64,000 bases of DNA from Roseihalotalea indica (lineage in GTDB: Bacteria > Bacteroidota > Bacteroidia > Cytophagales > Cyclobacteriaceae), in NCBI RefSeq assembly GCF_022458895.1, contig NZ_JAINFL010000001.1, forward strand, positions 558,001 through 622,000. Direction: 5' to 3'. Shown piece by piece: positions 1-8,900 of the stretch. A program made the translations under genes and the position numbers. Below the pieces are notes generated by a model. That model ran no database searches. It saw nothing but the letters and a program-made list of their open reading frames with translations, and was not told the origin of the DNA. Within the stretch, counting starts at the first letter, position 1. Each line of letters begins with the position of its first letter.

Positions 1-491
1 AAGAATGGAGAGCTACCAAGTTTTAATTCAATACCAGGGATGACGGTACCCAGAATCATAGAAGCCAGAAAGGCCTGAACCAGCGCAAAAACGGCCATCA
101 CCGGTGCTTCCCAACCAGACTGGCGGTTAGTACGGATCAGCACAAAACCCAGGATTACGTGCCAGAAAATCCAAAGTAAAAAGCTTCCTTCCTGACCTTC
201 CCAGAAACAGGAGATCATATAATACACCGGTAAACTAAGCGAAGAATGGCTCCAGGCGTAGTGATACTCGAAAAGATGGTTATAGATAATATAGAACAGG
301 CTGCCTACCACCCCGATGACCAAGCCACCGTGTACGTAAAAAGCGGTACGCGCAAAATTTCTCCACGATTGGGCTTTTACAGAGTCAGTCTGAAGCGTAG
401 CCGTAATATAGGCGTAAGCTGCTACCAGCGAGGCCACAAAAGACGAGATGACGAAGAAGTGGCCAAGGTTGCCAATGAAGGTATTGATCAT
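1..491 (-). CDS. ccmF: Cytochrome c maturation protein CcmF, N-terminal part (runs off the window)
   Basis: CcmF is the large membrane subunit that attaches haem to apocytochrome c on the periplasmic side. The reading frame stays open from the ATG at 491 to the window edge, giving about 163 residues. It shows several hydrophobic helices, a conserved His in YHYAWSHSS near residue 82, and the WEGQEGSFLLW segment at about residues 97-107, which is the tryptophan-rich (WWD) signature of the CcmF/CcmC/CcsA superfamily. It is the last visible gene of the ccm cluster, 78 bases after ccmE. The C-terminal part lies outside the window, so completeness cannot be judged. Confidence 0.9.
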   Translation of the reverse strand, partial: MINTFIGNLGHFFVISSFVASLVAAYAYITATLQTDSVKAQSWRNFARTAFYVHGGLVIGVVGSLFYIIYNHLFEYHYAWSHSSLSLPVYYMISCFWEGQEGSFLLWIFWHVILGFVLIRTNRQSGWEAPVMAVFALVQAFLASMILGTVIPGIELKLGSSPF

Positions 492-569
492 GATGGTTGT
501 TTTCTAAATGCTATCAGGCTCTTTTACCGATTGATTCTGTTTAAGTATGCTTTTCTAGGCAGCAAGTAT

Positions 570-971
570 CTAACTAATTTCCTGCTCTTGGTATTTAGAA
601 GGGCATTTCAGCAATACCTCATCAGCAACGAAATGCTCATTGCGATACGATCCAATCACTACTACCTGCTCAGAGCGTAAAAGGTCGGCGGGCATAGGCT
701 CATTGTAGAAAACCTGCTGCTCCTGGTTGTTCTGGTCAACCATTACAAAGGAAACTGATAACTTGTCTTCCGAGGGTTCTACTCCAATAACTTCTCCCTG
801 AGCATCTTTCTTGAGCTGGCCTACCACGTGAATTTTAGTGGCTTTTCCACTTTCAGCCATTGTGTGGGCTTCCTGAAAGGTTACGTACGAGCTGGCATCT
901 CCAGCCGTAGAAATAATTACGGTTACCGCTACTGCAATTACGATGAGAGCGATGATGTATTTTAGTTTCAT
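570..971 (-). CDS. ccmE: Cytochrome c maturation haem chaperone CcmE, Cys-type (CXXXY)
   Basis: CcmE carries haem covalently between CcmC and CcmF in the periplasm. This 133-residue protein has one N-terminal membrane anchor (residues 4-22) followed by the small beta-barrel (OB-like) domain. In classical CcmE the haem is bound by His in an HXXXY motif; here the equivalent position reads CPSKY, Cys123 and Tyr127, with no His at the site. A Cys-containing CXXXY form is known from some archaea and Desulfovibrio (the variant Ccm system), so this looks like that type and not a broken gene. It sits between ccmD and ccmF in the same direction. The family call is firm; the functional class is inferred from the motif. 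Confidence 0.9.
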   Translation of the reverse strand: MKLKYIIALIVIAVAVTVIISTAGDASSYVTFQEAHTMAESGKATKIHVVGQLKKDAQGEVIGVEPSEDKLSVSFVMVDQNNQEQQVFYNEPMPADLLRSEQVVVIGSYRNEHFVADEVLLKCPSKYQEQEIS

Positions 972-999
972 GCTGTTATGAAAGTTAGGTAGTGATGAA

Positions 1000-1260
1000 T
1001 TAGTGAGATTCGTGCTGCAACTCTTTTTCCAGCTTACTCACTTTCTGGTCAATGCGGATGGCGTAAATAACCAGCCCGGAAAAGATAACCAGAATGACCG
1101 CGACCACAATGTAGATTTTTCCATCCTGCCGGAAGGCATCAGCCATCTCAACCTCGCTGGTACCCGTGGCGTTAGACTGAGCCAGTGACAGAGTGGGACT
1201 GAGAATCGTCAGCCATAGCACGGTTGCGAGTGCGAAGCAGGTTTTCTTCAAAACGTTCAT
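1000..1260 (-). CDS. ccmD: CcmD-like small membrane protein of cytochrome c maturation
   Basis: This 86-residue protein has a hydrophobic, signal-peptide-like N-terminus ending near LSLAQ (about residue 28), then MADAFRQDGKIYIVVAVILVIF and a short charged tail. That is the usual form of Bacteroidota CcmD: one strong membrane helix followed by a basic and acidic tail (RIDQKVSKLEKEL). CcmD holds CcmE next to CcmC and helps release haem-loaded CcmE. Its start codon lies 89 bases inside the end of ccmC in another frame, which is unusually long for neighbouring genes; a later Met at residue 39 would remove the overlap but would also remove the signal-like segment. Identification rests on position and shape. 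Confidence 0.75.
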   Translation of the reverse strand: MNVLKKTCFALATVLWLTILSPTLSLAQSNATGTSEVEMADAFRQDGKIYIVVAVILVIFSGLVIYAIRIDQKVSKLEKELQHESH

Positions 1261-1912
1261 CTATTTTTTGTTTTACTAGTTTCATACGAATGCGCAGGCT
1301 GGCAAGCCATACGCCTATCAGTGTCCAACCCACAATAGCCGGGTAAAAAACCATACGGAGGTTGCTGTCAATATCATACGTGTTAAAGCCTGGATTACCG
1401 CCATTGCCCGGGTGCAGAGAATCCGTCATGCGGGGCAGAATAAACAGCAGAGGCACCAGGGTGGCAAAAGCAAAAATGTTATAGATAGCACTGACCCGCC
1501 CCCGGCGCTGCTCATCGTCAAACGAACCCCGTAAGATGAGGTACGCAAAATAAATTAGCATGGCGATGGCTGCGTTGTTCAACTTAGGGTCGCTGGTCCA
1601 GAAAGCACCCCAGGCAAATCGAGCCCATAGTGAGCCGGTAGCCAGGCCCAGTATGCCAAATAAAATACCGGCATTAGCAAACTCAACCGCAAACAAGTCG
1701 TTTTTCGCCGTTGGGTTACGAAGATACTTTACGGAATAAACCACCGAGGTTGTTAAAAGAATTAACATGCCAAACCACATAGGCACATGGAAATGCAATA
1801 CGCGGATGGTTTCATTTAGTATGGGAAGGCGAGGGACGTCGGCAAGCAGCCCGGCGGTCAGTGTGTATCCAATCAACAAAACCGCTAATATCTTCCACCA
1901 TCGTTTACGCAT
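1172..1912 (-). CDS. ccmC: Haem handling protein CcmC (CcsA/CcmC superfamily)
   Basis: CcmC loads haem onto CcmE at the outer face of the inner membrane. The 246-residue protein has about six membrane helices, a conserved His in the HVPMWF segment (His42), the WWD signature around residues 96-109 (WARFAWGAFW followed by TSDPKLN), and a second periplasmic His in SLHPGN near residue 177. These two His and the Trp-rich loop form the haem site in the family. It is followed by overlapping ccmD and preceded by a glycosidase gene that breaks the usual ccmB-ccmC adjacency. The start at 1912 is an ATG giving a normal length. Confidence 0.93.
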   Translation of the reverse strand: MRKRWWKILAVLLIGYTLTAGLLADVPRLPILNETIRVLHFHVPMWFGMLILLTTSVVYSVKYLRNPTAKNDLFAVEFANAGILFGILGLATGSLWARFAWGAFWTSDPKLNNAAIAMLIYFAYLILRGSFDDEQRRGRVSAIYNIFAFATLVPLLFILPRMTDSLHPGNGGNPGFNTYDIDSNLRMVFYPAIVGWTLIGVWLASLRIRMKLVKQKIDERFEENLLRTRNRAMADDSQSHSVTGSV

Positions 1913-2016
1913 AGAGTACTAAAGTAAAGGTTTTTATTATTGGTTGATCTGCATAAATTTAGCTATTTACCAAACACAGAAATGGCCAATAGTATTCAAT
2001 ATTTTGTAAAAAACTG

Positions 2017-3228
2017 CTATTTATTGCTTTGAGCCGCTTCATAGATAGCATCTACCAGACTGTTTTCTTCTTTCGTATCGTTGCCCAATTGCCAGAACAT
2101 AATACCTGCCAGGTCTTGCTCTATCGCGTATTGCGTTTTAAGCTTTACAGATGCCGTATCGTCATACGAAAAGAATATGCTATCCGTAGGGTTATACAAA
2201 TATGGAGCTTCGGCTACTTCGTCCCAATAGCGGGTGTAGCCATTTTTATTTTCGTATTCACTCCTAATAATGCCATAAGCAGCCCATCCAATGAAAGTAC
2301 CCTTATTAGGCTGATAAAGTCCGTTGTTTTCCGGCGGAACGCCTTTCCACCCTCGTCCATAAAAAGCACCGCCAATCACAATCTTTTCCGGGTCAACTCC
2401 CTGTTTGATGCAGTAGTCAACAATACTTTTCACCGAGCGCGGTTCGTACGAAGAAAAGCCTCGCTCTTTGGCCGCCATGTTTCTTTCTTCGAAGTATTTA
2501 TAAATAGGGTAGTTTTGCAGGTCTTTGTCTTTAATCCAACCCAAGGCGGTATGGTGAGCGGTGTAAGGTAGAGTAGCTCCCACCTGATCATACGTCATCA
2601 CGTTCATATAATCAGCGTACTTCATCACCTCATTCAGCTCTATTTTTTCGTAATAGTACTTCCAACCAGCCGAGGCAAAGGTGAGGGTCATGGGGCGGTT
2701 TAGCTTATCCATTTCTTCCCGTAGTTCCTTCATCAGTAAGGTGAAGGTTTGCTTGTCTTCTTCCCGGGCATCAATGCCGGCCCAGTCCAGTGCCGGGTAC
2801 TCCCAGTCAATATCTATTCCGTCTAACTGGTATTCGTTTATCATGCGGATGGTGCTTCGGACAAACTTGCTTCGCCCCTCGGCAGTAACCGCCATATCGG
2901 AGAAGCCACCCGCGCCCCAGCCCCCACAGGCCAGCATGACTTTAAGGTGGGGATGGTTTTTCTTTTGATCTACCAGTTGCCGGAGCTTTTCTCCCGCTTC
3001 TGCGTGCCGGAATTTCATTTCTCCATCAATCACATTAGAGAAAGAGAAGATGATGTGGGTTAGTTGGTCTAAAGGCAGTTTCTCGGGCTGATAATCCCGC
3101 TCAGGCACATAATACGCCATGATGTTAAAAGAATTTTCTCGCGGCTGGTCATCGCTTACCGGTAGTGCCCTAAAAAAAGGGGCTACAAAAAATGAGAGTA
3201 TGAGGACGAATAGGTTAGTGTTAAACAT
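2017..3228 (-). CDS. GH18 family glycoside hydrolase (chitinase-like), exported
   Basis: Glycoside hydrolase family 18 enzymes cleave beta-1,4-linked N-acetylglucosamine polymers such as chitin or related glycans. The sequence shows the family motif DxxDxDxE as DGIDIDWEYP, putting the catalytic acid at Glu143, plus the conserved SxGG-like strand (ACGGWG) and a C-terminal MFWQLGND segment typical of the last barrel strands. I chose the ATG at 3228: the upstream in-frame GTG at 3258 would overlap ccmB, while the ATG gives a clean hydrophobic signal sequence (MFNTNLFVLILSFFVAPFF). No carbohydrate-binding module or sorting domain is visible. It lies between ccmB and ccmC in the same direction, 17 bases after ccmB, so it is probably co-transcribed with cytochrome maturation genes although its function looks unrelated. 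Confidence 0.9.
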   Translation of the reverse strand: MFNTNLFVLILSFFVAPFFRALPVSDDQPRENSFNIMAYYVPERDYQPEKLPLDQLTHIIFSFSNVIDGEMKFRHAEAGEKLRQLVDQKKNHPHLKVMLACGGWGAGGFSDMAVTAEGRSKFVRSTIRMINEYQLDGIDIDWEYPALDWAGIDAREEDKQTFTLLMKELREEMDKLNRPMTLTFASAGWKYYYEKIELNEVMKYADYMNVMTYDQVGATLPYTAHHTALGWIKDKDLQNYPIYKYFEERNMAAKERGFSSYEPRSVKSIVDYCIKQGVDPEKIVIGGAFYGRGWKGVPPENNGLYQPNKGTFIGWAAYGIIRSEYENKNGYTRYWDEVAEAPYLYNPTDSIFFSYDDTASVKLKTQYAIEQDLAGIMFWQLGNDTKEENSLVDAIYEAAQSNK

Positions 3229-3245
3229 ATCAGAGAAATCGGGTT

Positions 3246-3914
3246 TTATGTTCGCCACAGATAAGGAAACAATATAAACGAAAGAGCCATCACAATAGCA
3301 TCAATAGCTACTAAGATAATCATTTCGTCGTAGCTCACGCTGAGAGCCAGACCATCCAGGGCATTTTTCGAAACCTTAATCACCATAAGCAGTATGGGAA
3401 TGATGATCGGGAAACCCAGAATTGCCATGAGACCACCGTGGTTATTGGCCTTTGCGGCAATGCTGGACACCATCGTCAGGGTAATAGAGAAACCGGAAGC
3501 TCCTAACAGCAGGTTTAGTGCAAACAAGCCACCATTCTGAATGGGGTTTCCCATCACCAGTATATATACCAGCAAACAAACCACAGCTAATAGCAGCAAC
3601 AGCAGAATATTATAGATGATTTTGGAGATAATAATGCCCTGCGGACTGGCAATGGTATAATAATAAATAAGCCGCCCGGCCCGCTCCTGCACAAAACTCT
3701 TGGCTACAGCATTAACAGCCGCAAATAGCATAATAATCCAGAACAGGGCATTCCAGGTGACGACCTGAAGCCGCCCGCTTTGTAGATTAAAGCTTAAGTA
3801 GCACACAAATACGGCACTGGCAACATACAATAGAATGCCATTCAGCGCATAACGCTGACGCCATTCTAATACCACTTCCTTCCGTAACAGCAGCATGATT
3901 TCTTTCCAAAGCAT
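3246..3914 (-). CDS. ccmB: Haem exporter permease subunit CcmB
   Basis: CcmB is the membrane subunit of the CcmAB ABC transporter, which uses ATP to free haem-loaded CcmE from CcmCD. About six hydrophobic segments are visible, and the N-terminus LLRKEVVLEWRQRYALNGILLYV is the conserved CcmB start. An ATG at 3935 is in frame, but a promoter-like TACCTTTG lies just after it (3923-3930, minus strand), so the ATG at 3914 (222 residues) is more likely, with 3896 also possible. No ccmA is present in the window; the partner ATPase must be encoded elsewhere. First gene of the ccm cluster, divergent from rfbA. Confidence 0.88.
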   Translation of the reverse strand: MLWKEIMLLLRKEVVLEWRQRYALNGILLYVASAVFVCYLSFNLQSGRLQVVTWNALFWIIMLFAAVNAVAKSFVQERAGRLIYYYTIASPQGIIISKIIYNILLLLLLAVVCLLVYILVMGNPIQNGGLFALNLLLGASGFSITLTMVSSIAAKANNHGGLMAILGFPIIIPILLMVIKVSKNALDGLALSVSYDEMIILVAIDAIVMALSFILFPYLWRT

Positions 3915-3922
3915 AAGCCCCG

Positions 3923-3930
3923 CAAAGGTA
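3923..3930 (-). promoter_or_regulatory. Putative -7 promoter element of the ccmB operon
   Basis: The minus strand reads TACCTTTG, a perfect match to the Bacteroidota -7 box TAnnTTTG, eight bases before the ATG at 3914. No good TTTG is found at the -33 position. If used, the mRNA would start within a few bases of the start codon. Confidence 0.4.
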
Positions 3931-4052
3931 CACATGAAATGAGAGGAGTGACAGTATATCCGTAAAAATCGATCAAATCTTACAAGGGGGATATAACCTA
4001 AAAGGGTTCGCTCATTTTTTAGTATACTTGTGGTATCACTAATCCTGATAGT

Positions 4053-4925
4053 ATGAAAGGAATTATTCTTGCCGGCGGATCAGGAACCCGCCTTCACCCG
4101 TTAACCCTGGCGGTAAGCAAGCAGCTTATGCCGGTGTACGATAAGCCCATGATTTATTATCCATTGTCAATTCTGATGATGTCGGGCATCTGGGAGATCC
4201 TCATTATTTCTACCCCGCACGATATGCCCCTCTTTAAAAAGCTGCTGGGCGATGGTGAAAAGTTAGGTTGTGAGTTTCATTATGAGGTGCAGGAAAAGCC
4301 GGAAGGGCTGGCCCAGGCGTTTACGATTGGTGCTGACTTTATCGGCCAGGATAAAGTGGCTTTGATTCTAGGCGATAATATTTTCTACGGAAGTGAACTA
4401 GACAAGCAGCTACAGGAAAATAATGATCCCGACGGCGGCATTGTCTATGCGTATCATGTGCTTGATCCGCAACGCTATGGCGTGGTGGAGTTTGATAGCA
4501 ATCAGAAGGCTATTTCTATCGAAGAAAAGCCCAAGACCCCAAAATCAAATTACGCAATACCTGGTTTGTATTTCTATGATAATCAGGTGATTGAGATTGC
4601 CAGAAGCCTAAAGCCCAGTGCCCGGGGTGAGTATGAAATTACCGATGTAAATAAAGAATACCTGAGACAAGGAAAATTACAGGTGAGCATCCTGAGCCGG
4701 GGCACCGCCTGGCTGGATACCGGCACTTTTGATTCACTTACCCAGGCCGGTCAGTTTGTACAGGTGATTGAGCAGCGGCAGGGGCTTAAGGTAGGGTGTA
4801 TCGAAGAAATAGCTTTCCGCATGAAGTATATCGGTCGGCAACAGCTAGAGAGTTTAGCAGAAAAACAGATGAAAAGTGGTTATGGCGAATATCTGCTTAA
4901 TTTGGTAGACCCGACGATCCGTTAA
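4053..4925 (+). CDS. rfbA: Glucose-1-phosphate thymidylyltransferase
   Basis: The enzyme joins glucose-1-phosphate and dTTP to make dTDP-glucose, the first step of dTDP-L-rhamnose and other dTDP-sugars. The 290 residues match the normal family length. The nucleotide-binding motif [11 protein letters not shown] is at residues 8-18, followed by [16 protein letters not shown], and [11 protein letters not shown] and [10 protein letters not shown] are further family hallmarks. The gene stands alone: rfbB, rfbC and rfbD are not next to it in this window. It is divergent from ccmB, and its last 29 bases overlap the convergent CheB-like gene. A weak -7 match (TATACTTG) lies about 25 bases upstream. 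Confidence 0.95.
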   Translation: MKGIILAGGSGTRLHPLTLAVSKQLMPVYDKPMIYYPLSILMMSGIWEILIISTPHDMPLFKKLLGDGEKLGCEFHYEVQEKPEGLAQAFTIGADFIGQDKVALILGDNIFYGSELDKQLQENNDPDGGIVYAYHVLDPQRYGVVEFDSNQKAISIEEKPKTPKSNYAIPGLYFYDNQVIEIARSLKPSARGEYEITDVNKEYLRQGKLQVSILSRGTAWLDTGTFDSLTQAGQFVQVIEQRQGLKVGCIEEIAFRMKYIGRQQLESLAEKQMKSGYGEYLLNLVDPTIR

Positions 4926-5832
4926 TACTGGTAGTGCTGCTCCCCAGTTCCAGTTCCAGCAAGTGAGCTCGTAAATTCTCAGTATGTGCTCGTGATTCCT
5001 GAGCTCTAAGTTCAAAATCACGGGCAAGTTTAGTTCGTCCCTTCATTTGTTCTCCCTCCATCAGATTTTCTAGCATGGTGGTCCGCTCTTGCATGTATTG
5101 CAGCACTGACCAAAGTGAGTCATCCAAATCTACCGGAAAGATGGGTTTCTGGAAGTTCTCGGGCAAAGAAGTATCCTGTTCTGCTATTTGAGTAAGTGGC
5201 TTTAAAGAAGCCGCAACCTGTCGATTAAGCTCAGAGGGTATTGTTAGATCAGTTTTATCAGGCAGTGGTTTTCTTAAGAGAATATTCAATAGAGCAGGCA
5301 TTTCCTTGAGAGTTGCTACATAATCTATGTTGGTGGCTTTCAGGGCACTGCGGGGCATTTCATCAAACTGAGCTTCTTCGGGGTCTTGCACAATGGTGTT
5401 ACCGCCACACTCATGAATAGCTCGCATTCCCTGGGCCCCATCTGACAAAAGTCCGGTTAGCAATATACCGATCACTCGCTGGTGATAGGCTACTGCCGCC
5501 GAACGGAACAGAGCATTAATAGAAGGACGAGAACCATTCTCCTGAGGGCCATAGCTAAGAGCAACATGCCCTTTTTTTACAATTAGATGCTGATCAGAAG
5601 GGCTTACATAGATATAACCAGGTCGGATCGCCTCTCCATTCTCAGCAGTTTTTACAGTTGCCTGAGTGTACTGAGACAGAAGCTGAGCCAGCTTGCTTTG
5701 GTGCCCGGAAAAAACATGTTGAACAATAAAGGTAGCCATCGGCATGTTGGGAGTGATACCCGCTATCACTTCAGGGAAAGATTTTATACCCCCCATTGAG
5801 GCTCCTATTGCCAATATTCTTAGATTTTCCAT
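4897..5832 (-). CDS. Stand-alone CheB-type protein-glutamate methylesterase
   Basis: CheB methylesterases remove methyl groups from glutamates of chemoreceptors or related sensors. This protein is only the catalytic domain, with no receiver domain: GASMGG supplies catalytic Ser12, VQHV supplies His39, and the LLSDGAQGM segment near residue 131 supplies the Asp. A C-terminal extension of about 120 residues is predicted helical and charged ([25 protein letters not shown]), a feature of CheB proteins paired with CheB-CheR sensor kinases. I chose the ATG at 5832 over an in-frame TTG at 5847. It follows the giant hybrid kinase gene on the same strand after 110 bases with a terminator-like hairpin between, so the two are related in function but may be transcribed separately. 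Confidence 0.9.
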   Translation of the reverse strand: MENLRILAIGASMGGIKSFPEVIAGITPNMPMATFIVQHVFSGHQSKLAQLLSQYTQATVKTAENGEAIRPGYIYVSPSDQHLIVKKGHVALSYGPQENGSRPSINALFRSAAVAYHQRVIGILLTGLLSDGAQGMRAIHECGGNTIVQDPEEAQFDEMPRSALKATNIDYVATLKEMPALLNILLRKPLPDKTDLTIPSELNRQVAASLKPLTQIAEQDTSLPENFQKPIFPVDLDDSLWSVLQYMQERTTMLENLMEGEQMKGRTKLARDFELRAQESRAHTENLRAHLLELELGSSTTSINGSSGLPN

Positions 5833-5845
5833 GTAGTGTAATATC

Positions 5846-5865
5846 AAAAAATCTTCTCGGAGAAG
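5846..5865 (-). terminator. Possible intrinsic terminator after the hybrid kinase gene
   Basis: On the minus strand the arms CTTCT and AGAAG (perfectly paired, loop CCG) are followed by ATTTTTT. It lies between the hybrid kinase stop (5943) and the CheB-like start (5832). The stem is short, so strength is uncertain; it could also reduce rather than stop read-through into the CheB gene. Confidence 0.4.
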
Positions 5866-5942
5866 GTATAAAAATACAAATACACTTTACGAGTAGAACT
5901 ATATTATACGATTTGCGGCATGATACGGTTTAATTTCATTTG

Positions 5943-8900
5943 TTATTCAGAATTTAAAAGTTCCTCCTTCTGGCTCTCTAGTTTTTGAAGTAATAGCTCA
6001 AATTTGTGATCTATTTGCTGAATAATTTTTTCTTTGCCATCCGATGAGTCAAGGTGGTTTTTTGATTCTTCCAATAGCTGAAGCAAATTGTTAGCTTCTA
6101 ATAGTTTTAGAGTGGGCTGCATGATATGAATAGAATCTCTCAGTTTCTTTTCGTTGCCCTCTTGAATTGCTATAGCAACAATTGACCTATGGTTGGTAAA
6201 ACTGTTGATAGCCATCTCGTAAAACGTCATCATTTTGCCGATATCGTTGACAAATAATTCCTGTATCTGATTGATAGCCGCTATGTCAACCTCGTTAGAA
6301 GAACCGTCTGAAGATGGATGGTCCACATGTTTTACGATTTTCTCGTAAAGCTCCTGAGGGTTAAACGGTTTAGTAACATAATCTACGAAATAGGTATTCA
6401 TAGATGGTTGCTTTGCTTCTGTAATGTCTGCCGTTAGGGCGATGATCGGAGTTGCGTGATTTCCATGGTCCATTGACTGAATATGGTGAGCAGCTTCAAT
6501 TCCATCCATAATGGGCATGCGAATATCCATAAGGATAATATCGTAGGTATATTCTTTCACTTTTTTCAGGGCTTCTTCGCCATTAGAAGCTTCATCAATC
6601 TCTACATCCCACCAATCTTTTAGATACTGAATTACCACCATGCGGTTAATAGCAACATCTTCTACCAGCAGTATATGGCGAGGCCCTTCTGGCCTTGAAA
6701 TATCAAACGGATGCTGATATGTAGCCAGATCTTCGGGTTTTCCTTTTACAAAGGTGAGCGTAAAGAAAAAAGTAGAGCCCTTATCAACTTTGCTTTCTAC
6801 CTGAATTCTTCCGCCTTTCAGCGCTAAGAGCATGCTGGTAATAGCAAGCCCCAGGCCAGTACCCCCGAATTTCCGGGCAGTAGAACTGTCTGCCTGGGTA
6901 AACTCATCAAAGATTTTGTCTATCCGGTCGGGTGCTATGCCAATACCCGTATCAATCACGGCAAAATACAGCTCAACTGACTCCTCTTGTTCTTCTACAA
7001 TATTAATGCGCAACGTAACCGTCCCTTCATTAGTAAATTTGATGGCGTTGCTCAGTAGATTATTAAGTATCTGTGCTAATTTACCTTGATCCCCAATAAG
7101 CACTTCCGGGATGTGGTCATCGGTTTGTACGATTAATTTATTCTGATTTTTTTCTGCCTGGGCTTTATGAGCCTGGGTGAGACCCTGAATTAGCGTAGGG
7201 AAAGAAAAAGGCGCTCGCTCAATCTCTACTTTGCCGGCTTCAATCTTGCTGAAATCCAGAATATCATTGATCAGCGTCATGAGGGTTCCAGAAGAGAACT
7301 TGAGGGTTTGTAGGTTTTCTATCTGAGACTTTTTGGGCGTTTGCTTCAGCAACAGATCAGAAATGCCGATGATAGCATTCAGTGGGGTGCGAATCTCGTG
7401 GCTCATAGTTGCCAGAAACTCTTCTTTCACTTTAGCGGCTCGCTCAGCTTCATCTTTAGCGAGTACAAGTTGTTCTTCAATGCTCTTAAGGTGAGTAATA
7501 TCATCTATTACACCCGACCACACAATGTCTCCGTTGGGCTTCTTTTCAGGAACTGACGCAATTTTTACCCACTTCAGTTTTTTTGTTTTCGCGCTAATCA
7601 GCCGCCCTTCCCAAGAAACAGTGGTTAGCGATTCGGCTGACTGTTGAGATCCCAGCGCAAAGCCATTTAAATCTTCTGGGTGAATGCACTGATAAGCCAG
7701 GTTAGAATTCTTAATTAACTCTTCCGGTCTCAGCTCATAAATTTGCTCACTTGCTGCACTAACGTAGGTAAACGCATCTTCTCCGTTTTCATAAATGACA
7801 TACTCATAAATCATTTCCGGAATGGTTTCCGTAATTCGTTTGAGCTGTAAATCACGCTTGCGGATGCGGCGCTCGCTGATTTGCCTTTCCAATTCGGCTC
7901 CCGCCCGCAAGCTGAAGATGCTGATGAGGTAGTCTGTATCGGGAATGGAAGTCCAGGGCTCATCATTGATCATGACCAGAATACCTAAAGTCTCACCAGT
8001 GGCTGGCGACATGATAGGAACTCCCAGATAACTTTCAGCATGCCAGCGCTGTAATTTAGGGTCTTCAGGAAACTGCCGGGCTACGTGCTCAAAGTATCGG
8101 ACATCTTCATTCTTGGCAACAGCAGAGCAGGGAGCACCCTGCAATACATACATAAAATTCTTAGCTAATTTACCATTGATACGTAAGGCCTTGGTTTCTA
8201 TTTTTCTTTTATCTTCTAATAGCAACCCAAGGTATACGTATTTGATGTTGAATAAATCGGCAATCTGTTGGGTTAGATCTTTGAAAAATGGCTCTCCGGT
8301 AAGATTGGCACTGCGCTTCATAATATTTCGCAACTGCCGGTCCATTTTCACTTTCTGGGTAGTTTCCCGGCTGCTCATGGCACCACCAATAATGTTATCT
8401 TCCTCATCGCGGAGCGGTGTGAGGGTGAGTTCAAAGTGAAGATGCTCTCCACTTTCGTTTGTACGGGTACTTTCATAGTCGGGTAGTGAGGTTTTTTCAC
8501 CCCGGAAAGTAGATTCAAACATTTGGCGAAAGCGCGCCTGGGCATCGGGAAAATCTTCTACGATCTTAAGAACATCATCACCTTCCTCGATGCTTTTTCC
8601 ATACAGCATCTGAAATTCTTTGCGTTGGGCCTGATTAAGGGTAATCACAAGAAAGTTGCGGTCAACAGCCAGCATGGCAATGTCCAGCTCTTCAATAACA
8701 TTATTAATAATGCTTTGCCGGTATGCTGCTTTTCGTAGGGCAGTTTTCTTTTCGTCAATATTAATGGCTACCCCTTTAATGCTAGTCACCATGCCATGCT
8801 CTTTTACCGGCTTGATGATGGTATCATAGATGGTACCATGCATACTTACTTCTGCCCGCTCGCCAATGCCGCTGCGCAGTACCCGTTCTTTTAGCTCAAT

